Shown: piece by piece, positions 24,848-33,129 of the stretch
Layout of the letters: the number at the start of each line of letters is the position of its first letter
Numbering within the stretch: position 1 is the first letter of the stretch
Source: Tannerellaceae bacterium
Lineage (GTDB): Bacteria; Bacteroidota; Bacteroidia; Bacteroidales; Tannerellaceae
Direction of reading: 5' to 3'
DNA: 49,937 nt
NCBI GenBank assembly: GCA_031276545.1
Contig: JAISMW010000084.1
Span: forward strand, 1 to 49,937
Made by a program: the position numbers and the translations under genes
The notes under the pieces: generated by a model
What the model was told of the DNA's origin: nothing
Seen by the model: the letters and a program-made list of their open reading frames with translations, nothing else
Databases searched by the model: none

Positions 24848-26017
24848 ATGAATAAAAAAGTATCCATTGTTTTTGGTTATCGTGACAGGGAATTTATACG
24901 GGTAAAACGATGTTTAGACTCGCTCGTAAATCAAACTTTCATGGATTTTGATGTAATTTTTATTGATTATGGAAGTTCGGATTCCTTTGCAAAGGATATT
25001 AAACCGTTAGTGGAATCTTATTCTTTTGCAAACTATTATTATGCCTGCACAATCGGTTATCCCTGGAACAGGTCACATGCATTAAATATCGGTGTCCGTT
25101 TGTCGGGATCCGAATATATTCTCTTCGGCGATATAGATTTGATTTATTCTCCCGATGTTGTACAAGGATTAGTTTCGGAGGCAAAAAAGGAATCGGTCGT
25201 ATTTGCTTCAGTATATTGGCTGAATAAATCTTACAGCAAGTGGGAGTCTTTATCACACATGAATACATCAAAACTGGATGATTCGGGAGATTCCCTTGGA
25301 GCCGTATGTCTTGTACATAAAGAAATTCTTGAAAATATTCGCGGATTTGATGAGTATTATGCCTTCTGGGGTGTGGAAGATAGAGATCTTCACCACCGGA
25401 TTACATCATTGGGAATATCGTCCACTCGCATAAACAAAAAGAAATATCCCATATATCATCAGTGGCATCCTATCGCGTCCAACCGAAGGAAAAACTTCTT
25501 CCCCGAAAAATGGTGGGATGATATGAATATTCATTATGCCCTGAATGAACACATTATTCAAAGAAATCGGGAAGACTGGGGAAAACCAGTTGAGAAAAGT
25601 GACAGACCTGTTCTCCGTGCGAAGGAAGTTGTTTTTGAAATTCCTTTTGATTATGCAAAGTCATATCAAAAACCTGAATTGTATTCACAAATGCTGAGTT
25701 CCTTATCCAAATTGAGTACAAATGAATGTTTGAGAATTGAAATCAGACAAAATAATATTCCACCAATAGTGCAGCATTGCATACACTATTTGAATATGTG
25801 TTTCCGAATAATCAGATTTCCCTTAGGAATAGATTCTATTGTAGATGTGGAAAGAGAAGCGTTCTTTTACCCTCAAGTGGATATAGTATATGTAATCTGG
25901 CAATTGATGAAAAAAGATAATGTCATTAAAGATTATTATATCCGGAATGAGGCAAATAAGATGGTGATAAAACTAATGATGAAAGAAGCATACAGGCTCA
26001 ACACACATATTATCTGA
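24848..26017 (+). CDS. Glycosyltransferase family 2 with galactosyltransferase-like C-terminal motif
   Basis: This 389-residue protein starts with a GT-A fold (KVSIVFGYRDREFIRVKRCL, then VIFIDYGSSDS, about 5-45), with ILFGDIDLIYSPD as the likely DXD metal site. It then has GFDEYYAFWGVEDRDLHHRI (about 170-190), the Glyco_transf_7C-type motif of N-acetylgalactosaminyl- and galactosyltransferases. It lies 12 bp after the acyltransferase gene, so it is in the same transcript. Donor and acceptor are unknown. Confidence 0.88.
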   Translation: MNKKVSIVFGYRDREFIRVKRCLDSLVNQTFMDFDVIFIDYGSSDSFAKDIKPLVESYSFANYYYACTIGYPWNRSHALNIGVRLSGSEYILFGDIDLIYSPDVVQGLVSEAKKESVVFASVYWLNKSYSKWESLSHMNTSKLDDSGDSLGAVCLVHKEILENIRGFDEYYAFWGVEDRDLHHRITSLGISSTRINKKKYPIYHQWHPIASNRRKNFFPEKWWDDMNIHYALNEHIIQRNREDWGKPVEKSDRPVLRAKEVVFEIPFDYAKSYQKPELYSQMLSSLSKLSTNECLRIEIRQNNIPPIVQHCIHYLNMCFRIIRFPLGIDSIVDVEREAFFYPQVDIVYVIWQLMKKDNVIKDYYIRNEANKMVIKLMMKEAYRLNTHII

Positions 26018-26055
26018 ATGGCATCATATTGATTATTTATAAAACGAACAAATCT

Positions 26056-27333
26056 ATGAAAATAGCAATTATAGGACTTGGTTACGTGGGTTTGCCGCTG
26101 GCTGTTGAATTTGCAAAAAAATATCCGGTTGTGGGCTTTGATATAGACAACGGACGGATAGAAGAATTGCAGAATGGTGTAGACCGGACAAAGGAAATAA
26201 GTAGCGACGCTTTAAATAAGGTGTTGGATTGCTCTGTATCATCTCCGGCCGGCCTGGTATTAAGTGATCGGACGACTTCCCTGCAAGACTGTACGATCTA
26301 TATCGTAACGGTACCTACTCCAATTACAAAGTTTAAAACACCCGATTTGATTCCCCTCCTGAAAGCATCCGAAACGGTGGGTAAGGTGTTAAAGAAAGAA
26401 GATATTGTTATTTATGAATCCACTGTATATCCCGGATGTACGGAAGAAGATTGCGTGCCGGTTCTGGAAAAATATTCCGGATTAAAATACAATATGGATT
26501 TCTTCTGCGGATATTCTCCGGAAAGAATCAATCCAGGGGATAAGAAGAATACGTTGACCACAATCAAGAAGGTGATTTCCGGGTCGAATGAGCAGATCAC
26601 CGATAAAATAGAAACGCTATACGGATCGATTATTCAGGCGGGAGTATTCAGGGCGTCTTCTATCAAAGTGGCCGAAGCCTCCAAAGCCATAGAAAATGCC
26701 CAGCGGGATGTGAATATCTCTTTCGTCAACGAACTATCATTGATATTTGACAAAATGGGAATCGATACCCACGAAGTACTGGAAGCAGCCGGCACCAAAT
26801 GGAATTTTCTGAAATTCTCGCCCGGATTGGTAGGGGGGCATTGCATTGGAGTAGACCCCTATTATCTGCTTCACAAATCACAGCAATCAGGTTATAATCC
26901 TCAAGTGATCCTTTCGGGCAGGACAGTAAACGATAGCATGGGATATTTCGTAGCATCTAAAACCATCAAATTAATGATTGCTCACGGAATCCGAATCATC
27001 GGAAGTAAAGTGTTGGTATTGGGCTTTACCTTCAAGGAAAATTGCCCGGATACACGCAATACAAAAGTGACGGATATCATTAAGGAATTAAAAGATTTTG
27101 GTACCGAAGTAGATATTTATGACCCGTATGCTATCAGGGAAGAAGTAAAAAAAGAATATGGAGTAGATCTGCAAGACAACATGCCGGACATCAAAAAATA
27201 TGATGGAATTATATTGGCTGTTGCCCATGAGGAATTCAGGAATATTGATTTCAGTGTTATCCGGAATCGACCGGCTATACTTTTTGACGTCAAAGGTATT
27301 TTAGACAAAAAAATCGTTCATGGCAGACTTTGA
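26056..27333 (+). CDS. UDP-sugar 6-dehydrogenase (WbpO/TviB-like family)
   Basis: This 425-residue enzyme oxidises a UDP-sugar to its uronic acid using NAD. The Rossmann motif MKIAIIGLGYVGLPLAVEF is at the N-terminus, the conserved VYPGCTEEDCVPVLE and CGYSPERINPGDK follow, and the catalytic cysteine lies in GLVGGHCIGVDPYYL. Its pattern is closer to UDP-N-acetylhexosamine dehydrogenases (WbpO/TviB) than to UDP-glucose dehydrogenase, so the product may be a GalNAcA or GlcNAcA-type sugar. The ATG at 26056 is chosen; a TTG upstream gives a nine-residue extension with no family support. Confidence 0.92.
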   Translation: MKIAIIGLGYVGLPLAVEFAKKYPVVGFDIDNGRIEELQNGVDRTKEISSDALNKVLDCSVSSPAGLVLSDRTTSLQDCTIYIVTVPTPITKFKTPDLIPLLKASETVGKVLKKEDIVIYESTVYPGCTEEDCVPVLEKYSGLKYNMDFFCGYSPERINPGDKKNTLTTIKKVISGSNEQITDKIETLYGSIIQAGVFRASSIKVAEASKAIENAQRDVNISFVNELSLIFDKMGIDTHEVLEAAGTKWNFLKFSPGLVGGHCIGVDPYYLLHKSQQSGYNPQVILSGRTVNDSMGYFVASKTIKLMIAHGIRIIGSKVLVLGFTFKENCPDTRNTKVTDIIKELKDFGTEVDIYDPYAIREEVKKEYGVDLQDNMPDIKKYDGIILAVAHEEFRNIDFSVIRNRPAILFDVKGILDKKIVHGRL

Positions 27334-27360
27334 AAAGTACAGCGTATGGCACATGGGAAT

Positions 27361-27404
27361 TAGTCATGTTTTAGTCGTATTTTAGTCATGTTTTAGTCGG
27401 AATG
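27361..27404. repeat. Tandem repeat, 2 units of 22 bp
   Basis: Two adjacent 22-bp units share tagtcatgttttagtcg and differ only in their last few bases. They lie in the 143-bp gap after the dehydrogenase gene. Confidence 0.9.
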
Positions 27405-27476
27405 TATGTTTAATGTATTTAAAATCAACAAATTGGAAAATATCAATTTGATTTCTCCAATCCAATCGTATACAAT

Positions 27477-28370
27477 ATGGTATTAGCGCCCATTGTTATA
27501 TTTGCCTATAACAGACCGGAGCATCTCCGGCAAACGCTTGAAGCATTATTGAAAAACGAATATGCTTCGGATAGCGATTTAATCATCTACTCGGATGGTT
27601 ATAAAGACGAAAAAACACGGGAAGGGGTAGAGCAAACACGAAAACACATCCGGTCTATTACCGGATTTAAATCGACTCGGGTTGTGGAACGGGAAAAGAA
27701 TTGGGGGCTTGCAAACAATATTATCGACGGCGTTACAACGGTTGTGAATCAATATGGCCGCATCATTGTATTGGAAGATGATCTGCTTACTTCTCCATAT
27801 TTTCTGAAATTTATGAATGAAGGGCTGAATTTTTATGAAAATGAAGAAGAGGTCATCAGTATTCACGGTTATATTTATCCTGTTAAAGGGAATTTACTTG
27901 AAACTTTTTTCGTGAAAGGAGCAGATTGTTTAGGTTGGGGAACCTGGAAACGAGGATGGAATTTATTCGAACCCGACGGATCAAAACTACTATCAGAGCT
28001 CATCCACTATCGTAAGACAAAAGAATTCGATTTTGAAGGGAGCTATCCTTTCACGAAAATGCTAAAAAAGCAAGTGGAAGGCAAAGTTGGTTCGTGGGCT
28101 ATACGCTGGTATGCTTCCGCTTTTTTGAAGAATAAACTTACGCTATATCCAGGCCGTTCATTAGTATTTCATAATGGGAGTGATGGTAGTGGAACTAATT
28201 GCGAAGTAAGTGATGAGTTTAAAGTAATACTTTCAATAACACCTATTCACATCGATTCAATAGAAATAAAGGAGTCTCCAATTGCCAGGAAAATGTATAG
28301 ACAGTATTTCCGGTATGCCATGAGAAAAAGCAGGATTAAATCGTTCTTCAAGAAAATACTTGCAAAATGA
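27477..28370 (+). CDS. Glycosyltransferase, GT-A fold
   Basis: This 297-residue enzyme opens with APIVIFAYNRPEHLRQTLEA, a GT2/GNT-I-like nucleotide-sugar fold, and has RIIVLEDDLLTSPYFLKFM (about 97-115) as the metal-binding acidic motif. LGWGTWKRGWNLFEPDG follows, a motif shared by a group of polysaccharide-locus transferases. The stop codon overlaps the next start (ATGA), so translation is coupled. The sugar is unknown. Confidence 0.85.
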   Translation: MVLAPIVIFAYNRPEHLRQTLEALLKNEYASDSDLIIYSDGYKDEKTREGVEQTRKHIRSITGFKSTRVVEREKNWGLANNIIDGVTTVVNQYGRIIVLEDDLLTSPYFLKFMNEGLNFYENEEEVISIHGYIYPVKGNLLETFFVKGADCLGWGTWKRGWNLFEPDGSKLLSELIHYRKTKEFDFEGSYPFTKMLKKQVEGKVGSWAIRWYASAFLKNKLTLYPGRSLVFHNGSDGSGTNCEVSDEFKVILSITPIHIDSIEIKESPIARKMYRQYFRYAMRKSRIKSFFKKILAK

Positions 28371-29167
28371 AACAAAACTTCATACAGTTATTCCCGGATA
28401 AATTATTTCTCCTTTTAAAAGGATATGGATGGTATGGGAATTTTAAAAGTTGGAAAGATGCTCAACAATATTCCACTGGTTATGAAGCCGAGAATATAAT
28501 AAATCAGGTTAAAACATCTTTGCTTAAAGTGAAAAATGGAGAAGCTATTTATGAACGAGATTCCGTGATATTTGACAAGATTGAATATTCGTGGGAGTTA
28601 CTATCCGCCTTGATGTGGGTTGCTGCTCAAAATAAAGGTAATTTACATATAATAGATTTTGGCGGTTCTTTAGGAAGTACATATTATCAAAACAAAATAT
28701 TTCTGGATTCGTTGCCCAAAGTATCATGGAATATTGTTGAGCAACCCAACTATGTAAAAGTTGGAATAGAATCATTCCTGAATGATCAATTACATTTCTA
28801 CACATCCCTTGACGAATGCTACCAAAGATCAGAAGAGAAAATAAATACTATTCTTTTCTCAAGCGTTTTGCAATATTTAGAAAAACCTTATAAGATACTA
28901 AAAGAAGCTTTTGTATATCCAATCCAATACATTATTATTGACAGAACAGGATTTACACTGAATGACAAAGAACGAATAACTATTCAGAAGGTTCCAGCCA
29001 GAATATATGAAGCAAGCTACCCATGCAGGTTCTTTAATGAAAAGGAGTTTATCTCTTATTTTGAAGAAAATAATTATAGATTTATATTTGACTTTGATTC
29101 ATTAGACTTTGCAAATATTAAATCTAAATATAAAGGATTTCTCTTTACAAGAAAAACCAATGCTTAA
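28367..29167 (+). CDS. Putative SAM methyltransferase, TIGR04325-like
   Basis: This 266-residue protein resembles a methyltransferase family found in O-antigen and capsule loci. YGNFKSWKDAQQYSTGY near the N-terminus and HIIDFGGSLGSTYYQNK (about 93-110) match that family, followed by WNIVEQPNYV. It probably methylates a sugar or terminates the glycan. It is overlapped by genes on both sides, 4 bp upstream and 8 bp downstream. Confidence 0.82.
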   Translation: MKQNFIQLFPDKLFLLLKGYGWYGNFKSWKDAQQYSTGYEAENIINQVKTSLLKVKNGEAIYERDSVIFDKIEYSWELLSALMWVAAQNKGNLHIIDFGGSLGSTYYQNKIFLDSLPKVSWNIVEQPNYVKVGIESFLNDQLHFYTSLDECYQRSEEKINTILFSSVLQYLEKPYKILKEAFVYPIQYIIIDRTGFTLNDKERITIQKVPARIYEASYPCRFFNEKEFISYFEENNYRFIFDFDSLDFANIKSKYKGFLFTRKTNA

Positions 29168-30134
29168 CTTTTGCACTCTTTTTGATTCAACGTATCTTTC
29201 CAGAGGATTGGCGATGTATCATTCATTGCTTGAACATTGCCGTGATTTTCATTTATATGTATTTACATTCAATGATGAATGTGATGATATATTACAATCC
29301 TTGCATCTGAAATTTATAACGGTTATTTCTTTATCGAAATTTGAAGATGAAGAATTATTGAAAGTAAAGCCAAGGCGTACAAGGGGAGAATATTGTTGGA
29401 CTTGCACATCTTCAACGATTCTTTATGTATTGAATCATTATGAGGTAGAACACTGCACATATATTGATTCTGATTTGTGTTTTTTTTCATCACCTCAACC
29501 GTTGATTGACGAGATGGGAGATAATTCTGTTTTAATTACTCCCCATCGATATACGGCCAAATACAATCAAGAGGAAAAAACAGGAATTTATTGTGTCCAA
29601 TTTGTTACATTCAAAAAAGATAAAAGAGGATTGGAGGCATTGAATTGGTGGAGAAAAGCCTGCCTGGAATGGTGTTATAACCGATTTGAAAATGGAAAAT
29701 TTGGCGACCAGAAATATTTGGACGATTGGCCTGTTCGCTTTGAAGGAGTCCATGTATTAAAACACTTGGGAGGTGGTGTTGCACCCTGGAATATGCAGCA
29801 ATATTCATTCAAACAGGAAAATGGGAAACTGATGGGTCAAGTTTTGAATACAGGAGAAAAATTCGAGGTAATATTCTTTCATTTTCATTCACTCACGTTC
29901 GTTTCTCCGAATTATTTTTCTCCCCGTCCGTATTATCAACGAAATGATTCCGCAATCACTCTTCTGTTTAACCCTTACGTGAAAACAATCAAATTTATCC
30001 GTAAAGAATATCCTTCTGTAGAAAAAGAAGAACAATATTTGCGTGGATGGATTTATTGTAAATATCTTGCGGAAACATTTATCAGGAGAGGATTCAAAGA
30101 GTTTCATTACAAAAGATTGTTACACAAAAAATGA
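29160..30134 (+). CDS. Glycosyltransferase with DSD motif (GT8-like)
   Basis: This 324-residue protein has a GT-A fold with TYIDSDLCFFSSPQPLIDEM (about 100-120), a DxD metal site as in GT8-type transferases. NFCTLFDSTYLSRGLAMYHSL is the N-terminal beginning of the fold. The ATG at 29160 is chosen since MLNFCTLFDS fits the family start, and it overlaps the previous gene by 8 bp. An upstream in-frame start would extend it into the methyltransferase coding region. The donor sugar is not known. Confidence 0.82.
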   Translation: MLNFCTLFDSTYLSRGLAMYHSLLEHCRDFHLYVFTFNDECDDILQSLHLKFITVISLSKFEDEELLKVKPRRTRGEYCWTCTSSTILYVLNHYEVEHCTYIDSDLCFFSSPQPLIDEMGDNSVLITPHRYTAKYNQEEKTGIYCVQFVTFKKDKRGLEALNWWRKACLEWCYNRFENGKFGDQKYLDDWPVRFEGVHVLKHLGGGVAPWNMQQYSFKQENGKLMGQVLNTGEKFEVIFFHFHSLTFVSPNYFSPRPYYQRNDSAITLLFNPYVKTIKFIRKEYPSVEKEEQYLRGWIYCKYLAETFIRRGFKEFHYKRLLHKK

Positions 30135-30143
30135 ATTTATCTT

Positions 30144-30509
30144 ATGGCAAAAATTATAGACTTACAAACATTTACTGATAATCGTGGAAACCTGACTGTG
30201 ATTGAAAAAGTAATCCCATTCGATATAAAACGAATTTTTTATATCTATGGAGTGGATGATTCCATAAGGGGAAATCATCGACATCATACCACCATACAGG
30301 CCGCTATTTGTTTGCAGGGACAATGTACTATATCGAACAATACAGGAAAAGAAAAGCAGGAATTTTTATTGGATTCCCCACATAAATGTTTGATTCTTTA
30401 CCCTAATGATTATCATAATATGCATCATTTCAGCAAAGATGCCATCCTTATGGTTTTAGCTTCAGAGTATTTTAATCCGGATGATTATATATACGAACCT
30501 TATGATTGA
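30144..30509 (+). CDS. dTDP-4-oxo-6-deoxyhexose 3,4-ketoisomerase (FdtA/QdtA-like)
   Basis: This 121-residue cupin moves the keto group of dTDP-4-keto-6-deoxyglucose from C4 to C3, the step before amination to a 3-amino-3,6-dideoxyhexose. The family hallmark [18 protein letters not shown] (about 47-64) includes the catalytic histidines. The next gene encodes the matching aminotransferase and overlaps it by 8 bp. FdtA and QdtA give different stereochemistry and cannot be told apart by eye. The dTDP-sugar precursor genes rmlA and rmlB are not in this window. Confidence 0.92.
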   Translation: MAKIIDLQTFTDNRGNLTVIEKVIPFDIKRIFYIYGVDDSIRGNHRHHTTIQAAICLQGQCTISNNTGKEKQEFLLDSPHKCLILYPNDYHNMHHFSKDAILMVLASEYFNPDDYIYEPYD

Positions 30510-31584
30510 ATACGAACATTTAGGAAATCTGAATAAACCTTTTGAAGCGGAATACCAGGAAAAGGTAAATGACTTTTTTAAGAGTGGCTGGTATATTTTA
30601 GGGAAACAAGTTGAAGCTTTTGAGCAAGGTTTTGCAACTTATTGCAGAAGTCAATATTGCATAGGAGTTGCCTCAGGACTGGATGCTTTAATGTTAGCCT
30701 TGCGAATATATAATTTTCCACCCCAAAGTGAGATTATTGTTCCTTCAAATACATATATAGCAACTATTCTGTCAATTTTGCAATGCGGGTTAAAGCCTGT
30801 TTTAGTGGAACCTGATATTACAACCTACAATATTGACCCGTTAAAAATCGAAGAAAGCATAAGCTTAAGAACAAAGGCAATTATGGTTGTCCATTTATAT
30901 GGAAAGGCTTGCTCAATGGAAGATATTATGCGTATTGCTAATAAATACGGATTGCCGGTCATAGAGGATTGTGCACAGGCACATGGTGCAATGTATAAAA
31001 ACAAAATAGTAGGTACATTTGGTATTGGCGCTTATTCTTTTTATCCGACAAAAAATTTAGGCGCATTAGGTGATGCCGGAGCAATCATAACGGATGATGG
31101 AAAACTGAATGAGGTATTCCGTTCCCTCCGGAATTACGGTTCGAAAATAAAATATCAGAATGATTATATTGGATTCAACTCACGTTTGGATGAAATACAG
31201 GCAGCTTTTTTATCTGTCAAATTGAAATATTTGGATGAAATAAATTCTCATAAACGCAGGTTAGCCCAAATATATTTAAAGGAATTAAAGTCTGATTTTA
31301 TAAAACCATCTGTTTCTAATGATTGTTACGATGTCTATCATATTTTTAATATACGCCATCCTAAAAGAAATGAGTTGAAAGATTTCTTATTGAAGAACAA
31401 TATCAAAACAGATATTCACTATCCGATTCCTCCGCATAAACAAAAGGCCATGCAAGGTGTGTTGGATAAAAACAACTATCCTGTATCCGAAGAAATTCAT
31501 AGAACGACACTAAGCTTACCGATTTCTTATGGACATACAGATGATGATATTTATAGAGTGATTGAAGTGATTAATAATTTCTAA
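30502..31584 (+). CDS. DegT/DnrJ/EryC1 sugar 3-aminotransferase (FdtB/QdtB-like)
   Basis: This 360-residue PLP enzyme aminates the 3-keto sugar made by the preceding isomerase. The family starts with [20 protein letters not shown], has [16 protein letters not shown], and the PLP lysine lies in [18 protein letters not shown] (about 185-200). The pairing with an FdtA/QdtA-like gene points to a Fuc3N or Qui3N-type sugar. The ATG at 30502 is chosen over 30481 because [11 protein letters not shown] is the usual family start. Its last codon is 2 bp before the next gene. Confidence 0.92.
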   Translation: MIEYEHLGNLNKPFEAEYQEKVNDFFKSGWYILGKQVEAFEQGFATYCRSQYCIGVASGLDALMLALRIYNFPPQSEIIVPSNTYIATILSILQCGLKPVLVEPDITTYNIDPLKIEESISLRTKAIMVVHLYGKACSMEDIMRIANKYGLPVIEDCAQAHGAMYKNKIVGTFGIGAYSFYPTKNLGALGDAGAIITDDGKLNEVFRSLRNYGSKIKYQNDYIGFNSRLDEIQAAFLSVKLKYLDEINSHKRRLAQIYLKELKSDFIKPSVSNDCYDVYHIFNIRHPKRNELKDFLLKNNIKTDIHYPIPPHKQKAMQGVLDKNNYPVSEEIHRTTLSLPISYGHTDDDIYRVIEVINNF

Positions 31585-31586
31585 CA

Positions 31587-32300
31587 ATGTTGCATTTCTA
31601 CAAACGTCAGCAGTTTTTCCCCAACTTAATCAGTGTATTTATAAATCCTTTTTTCTTTTTTCGTTTACATTTAGCAAACGTAATGAAGAAATATGCAAAT
31701 GAACTAAACGGAAGATTATTGGATTTTGGATGTGGGTCCAAACCATATAAACATTTGTTTAGTCATGTTTCGGAATATATAGGAATAGATGTAGAAAATG
31801 AAGGACATTCTCATCACAATGAGCATGTTGATATTTATTATGACGGGAAAAATTTACCTTTCAAAGATGAAACCTTTGACAGTATTTTATCCAATGAGGT
31901 TTTAGAACATGTTCCCAATCTTGATGAATCCTTGGTGGAAATTAATCGTATTTTAAAGCCGGGAGGAAAAATTTTAATCACTGTTCCTTTTGTTTGTTTT
32001 GAACATGAACTGCCATACGATTTTCGTCGTTTTACAACCAATGGATTAATACTTATTTTAGAGAAATATGGATTTGAGATTATTATTGCCGATAAGACAG
32101 GAAATTATTTTGAAGTTATTACTCAATTATGGATATCTTATATAAGAGAAATTTTATATACAAAAAATCACTTTGTGAATATAATAATTAATTTGATTTT
32201 TATTTCTCCATTTACCCTTACGGGTGTATTATTATCTTTTATTCTTCCTGCAAAAAAAGGACTGTATTTTGATACTATACTGGTAGGAAGAAAGAGATGA
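31587..32300 (+). CDS. Class I SAM-dependent methyltransferase
   Basis: This 237-residue protein has a methyltransferase-11 core: GRLLDFGCGSKPYKHLF (about 42-58) is the SAM-binding loop, LPFKDETFDSILSNEVLEHV (about 90-110) and INRILKPGGKILITVPF follow. A hydrophobic C-terminal segment (about 195-225) may tether it to the membrane. It lies 2 bp after the aminotransferase gene and may methylate the amino sugar or another residue of the glycan. Confidence 0.88.
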   Translation: MLHFYKRQQFFPNLISVFINPFFFFRLHLANVMKKYANELNGRLLDFGCGSKPYKHLFSHVSEYIGIDVENEGHSHHNEHVDIYYDGKNLPFKDETFDSILSNEVLEHVPNLDESLVEINRILKPGGKILITVPFVCFEHELPYDFRRFTTNGLILILEKYGFEIIIADKTGNYFEVITQLWISYIREILYTKNHFVNIIINLIFISPFTLTGVLLSFILPAKKGLYFDTILVGRKR

Positions 32301-32359
32301 AGTACAACCATGTGCCTCTGTTCCCCCCTATCCCGGCATAAAGTAAAATAAACCTGTTC

Positions 32360-33121
32360 ATGAACCATCATCCTGTTTTTTCCATTATCACCATCACTTA
32401 CAATGCCGCTCATTGTCTGGCGGAAACAATTTTGAGTGTCTTGAATCAATCGTATTCCGGTGTGGAATATCTGATTATTGACGGCGGTTCGACGGATGGA
32501 ACGGTAAGTATTATCCGACAATACGAGGCGGGTATTGCTTATTGGGTGAGCGAACCGGACAGGGGATTGTATGATGCGATGAATAAAGGATTGCAAAAAG
32601 CTAAAGGGGATTACGTCTGGTTTATGAATGCCGGGGATACGCTTTATTCTTCGGACACAGTGAGGCAAATGGTTGCTTTGCTGCAAAAATATACGGCTTT
32701 GCCGGATATTATGTACGGAGAAACAGCATTGACGGGCAGCAAAGGAGAGAAGCTGGGATTAAGACGGCTGAAAACGCCCGAAAGGTTGACGTGGAAAAGT
32801 TTCCGTATGGGAATGAGGGTCTCTCACCAGTCTTTTGTTGTGAAGCGGAAAGTCGCTCCGCTGTTTGATTTACAGTACAGGTATTCATCCGATTTTGACT
32901 GGTGTATACGATGTATGAAAAAAGCGAAATCCATACTCAATACACGGATGATTCTCTCTGATTTTTTAGATGGAGGATTGAGTACGATACAAAGGAAAAC
33001 TTCGTTAAAAGAAAGGTACCGCATTATGTGTCACTATTACGGCACATTTTCTACGATAGGGTTGCATCTTTGGTTTGCCATCCGGTTTTATGCGGCTAAG
33101 TGGTTCAAAGGAAGAGTTTAA
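32360..33121 (+). CDS. Glycosyltransferase family 2
   Basis: This 253-residue enzyme is a typical GT2: FSIITITYNAAHCLAETILS, YLIIDGGSTDGTVSII and SEPDRGLYDAMNKG (about 70-85), then YVWFMNAGDTLYSS with the GD metal site. It resembles WcaA/WcaE-type short GT2 enzymes of surface glycan loci. It starts 59 bp after the methyltransferase gene, and its base composition begins to turn toward the GC-richer flank. Donor and acceptor are unknown. Confidence 0.9.
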   Translation: MNHHPVFSIITITYNAAHCLAETILSVLNQSYSGVEYLIIDGGSTDGTVSIIRQYEAGIAYWVSEPDRGLYDAMNKGLQKAKGDYVWFMNAGDTLYSSDTVRQMVALLQKYTALPDIMYGETALTGSKGEKLGLRRLKTPERLTWKSFRMGMRVSHQSFVVKRKVAPLFDLQYRYSSDFDWCIRCMKKAKSILNTRMILSDFLDGGLSTIQRKTSLKERYRIMCHYYGTFSTIGLHLWFAIRFYAAKWFKGRV

Positions 33122-33129
33122 TAACTAAA

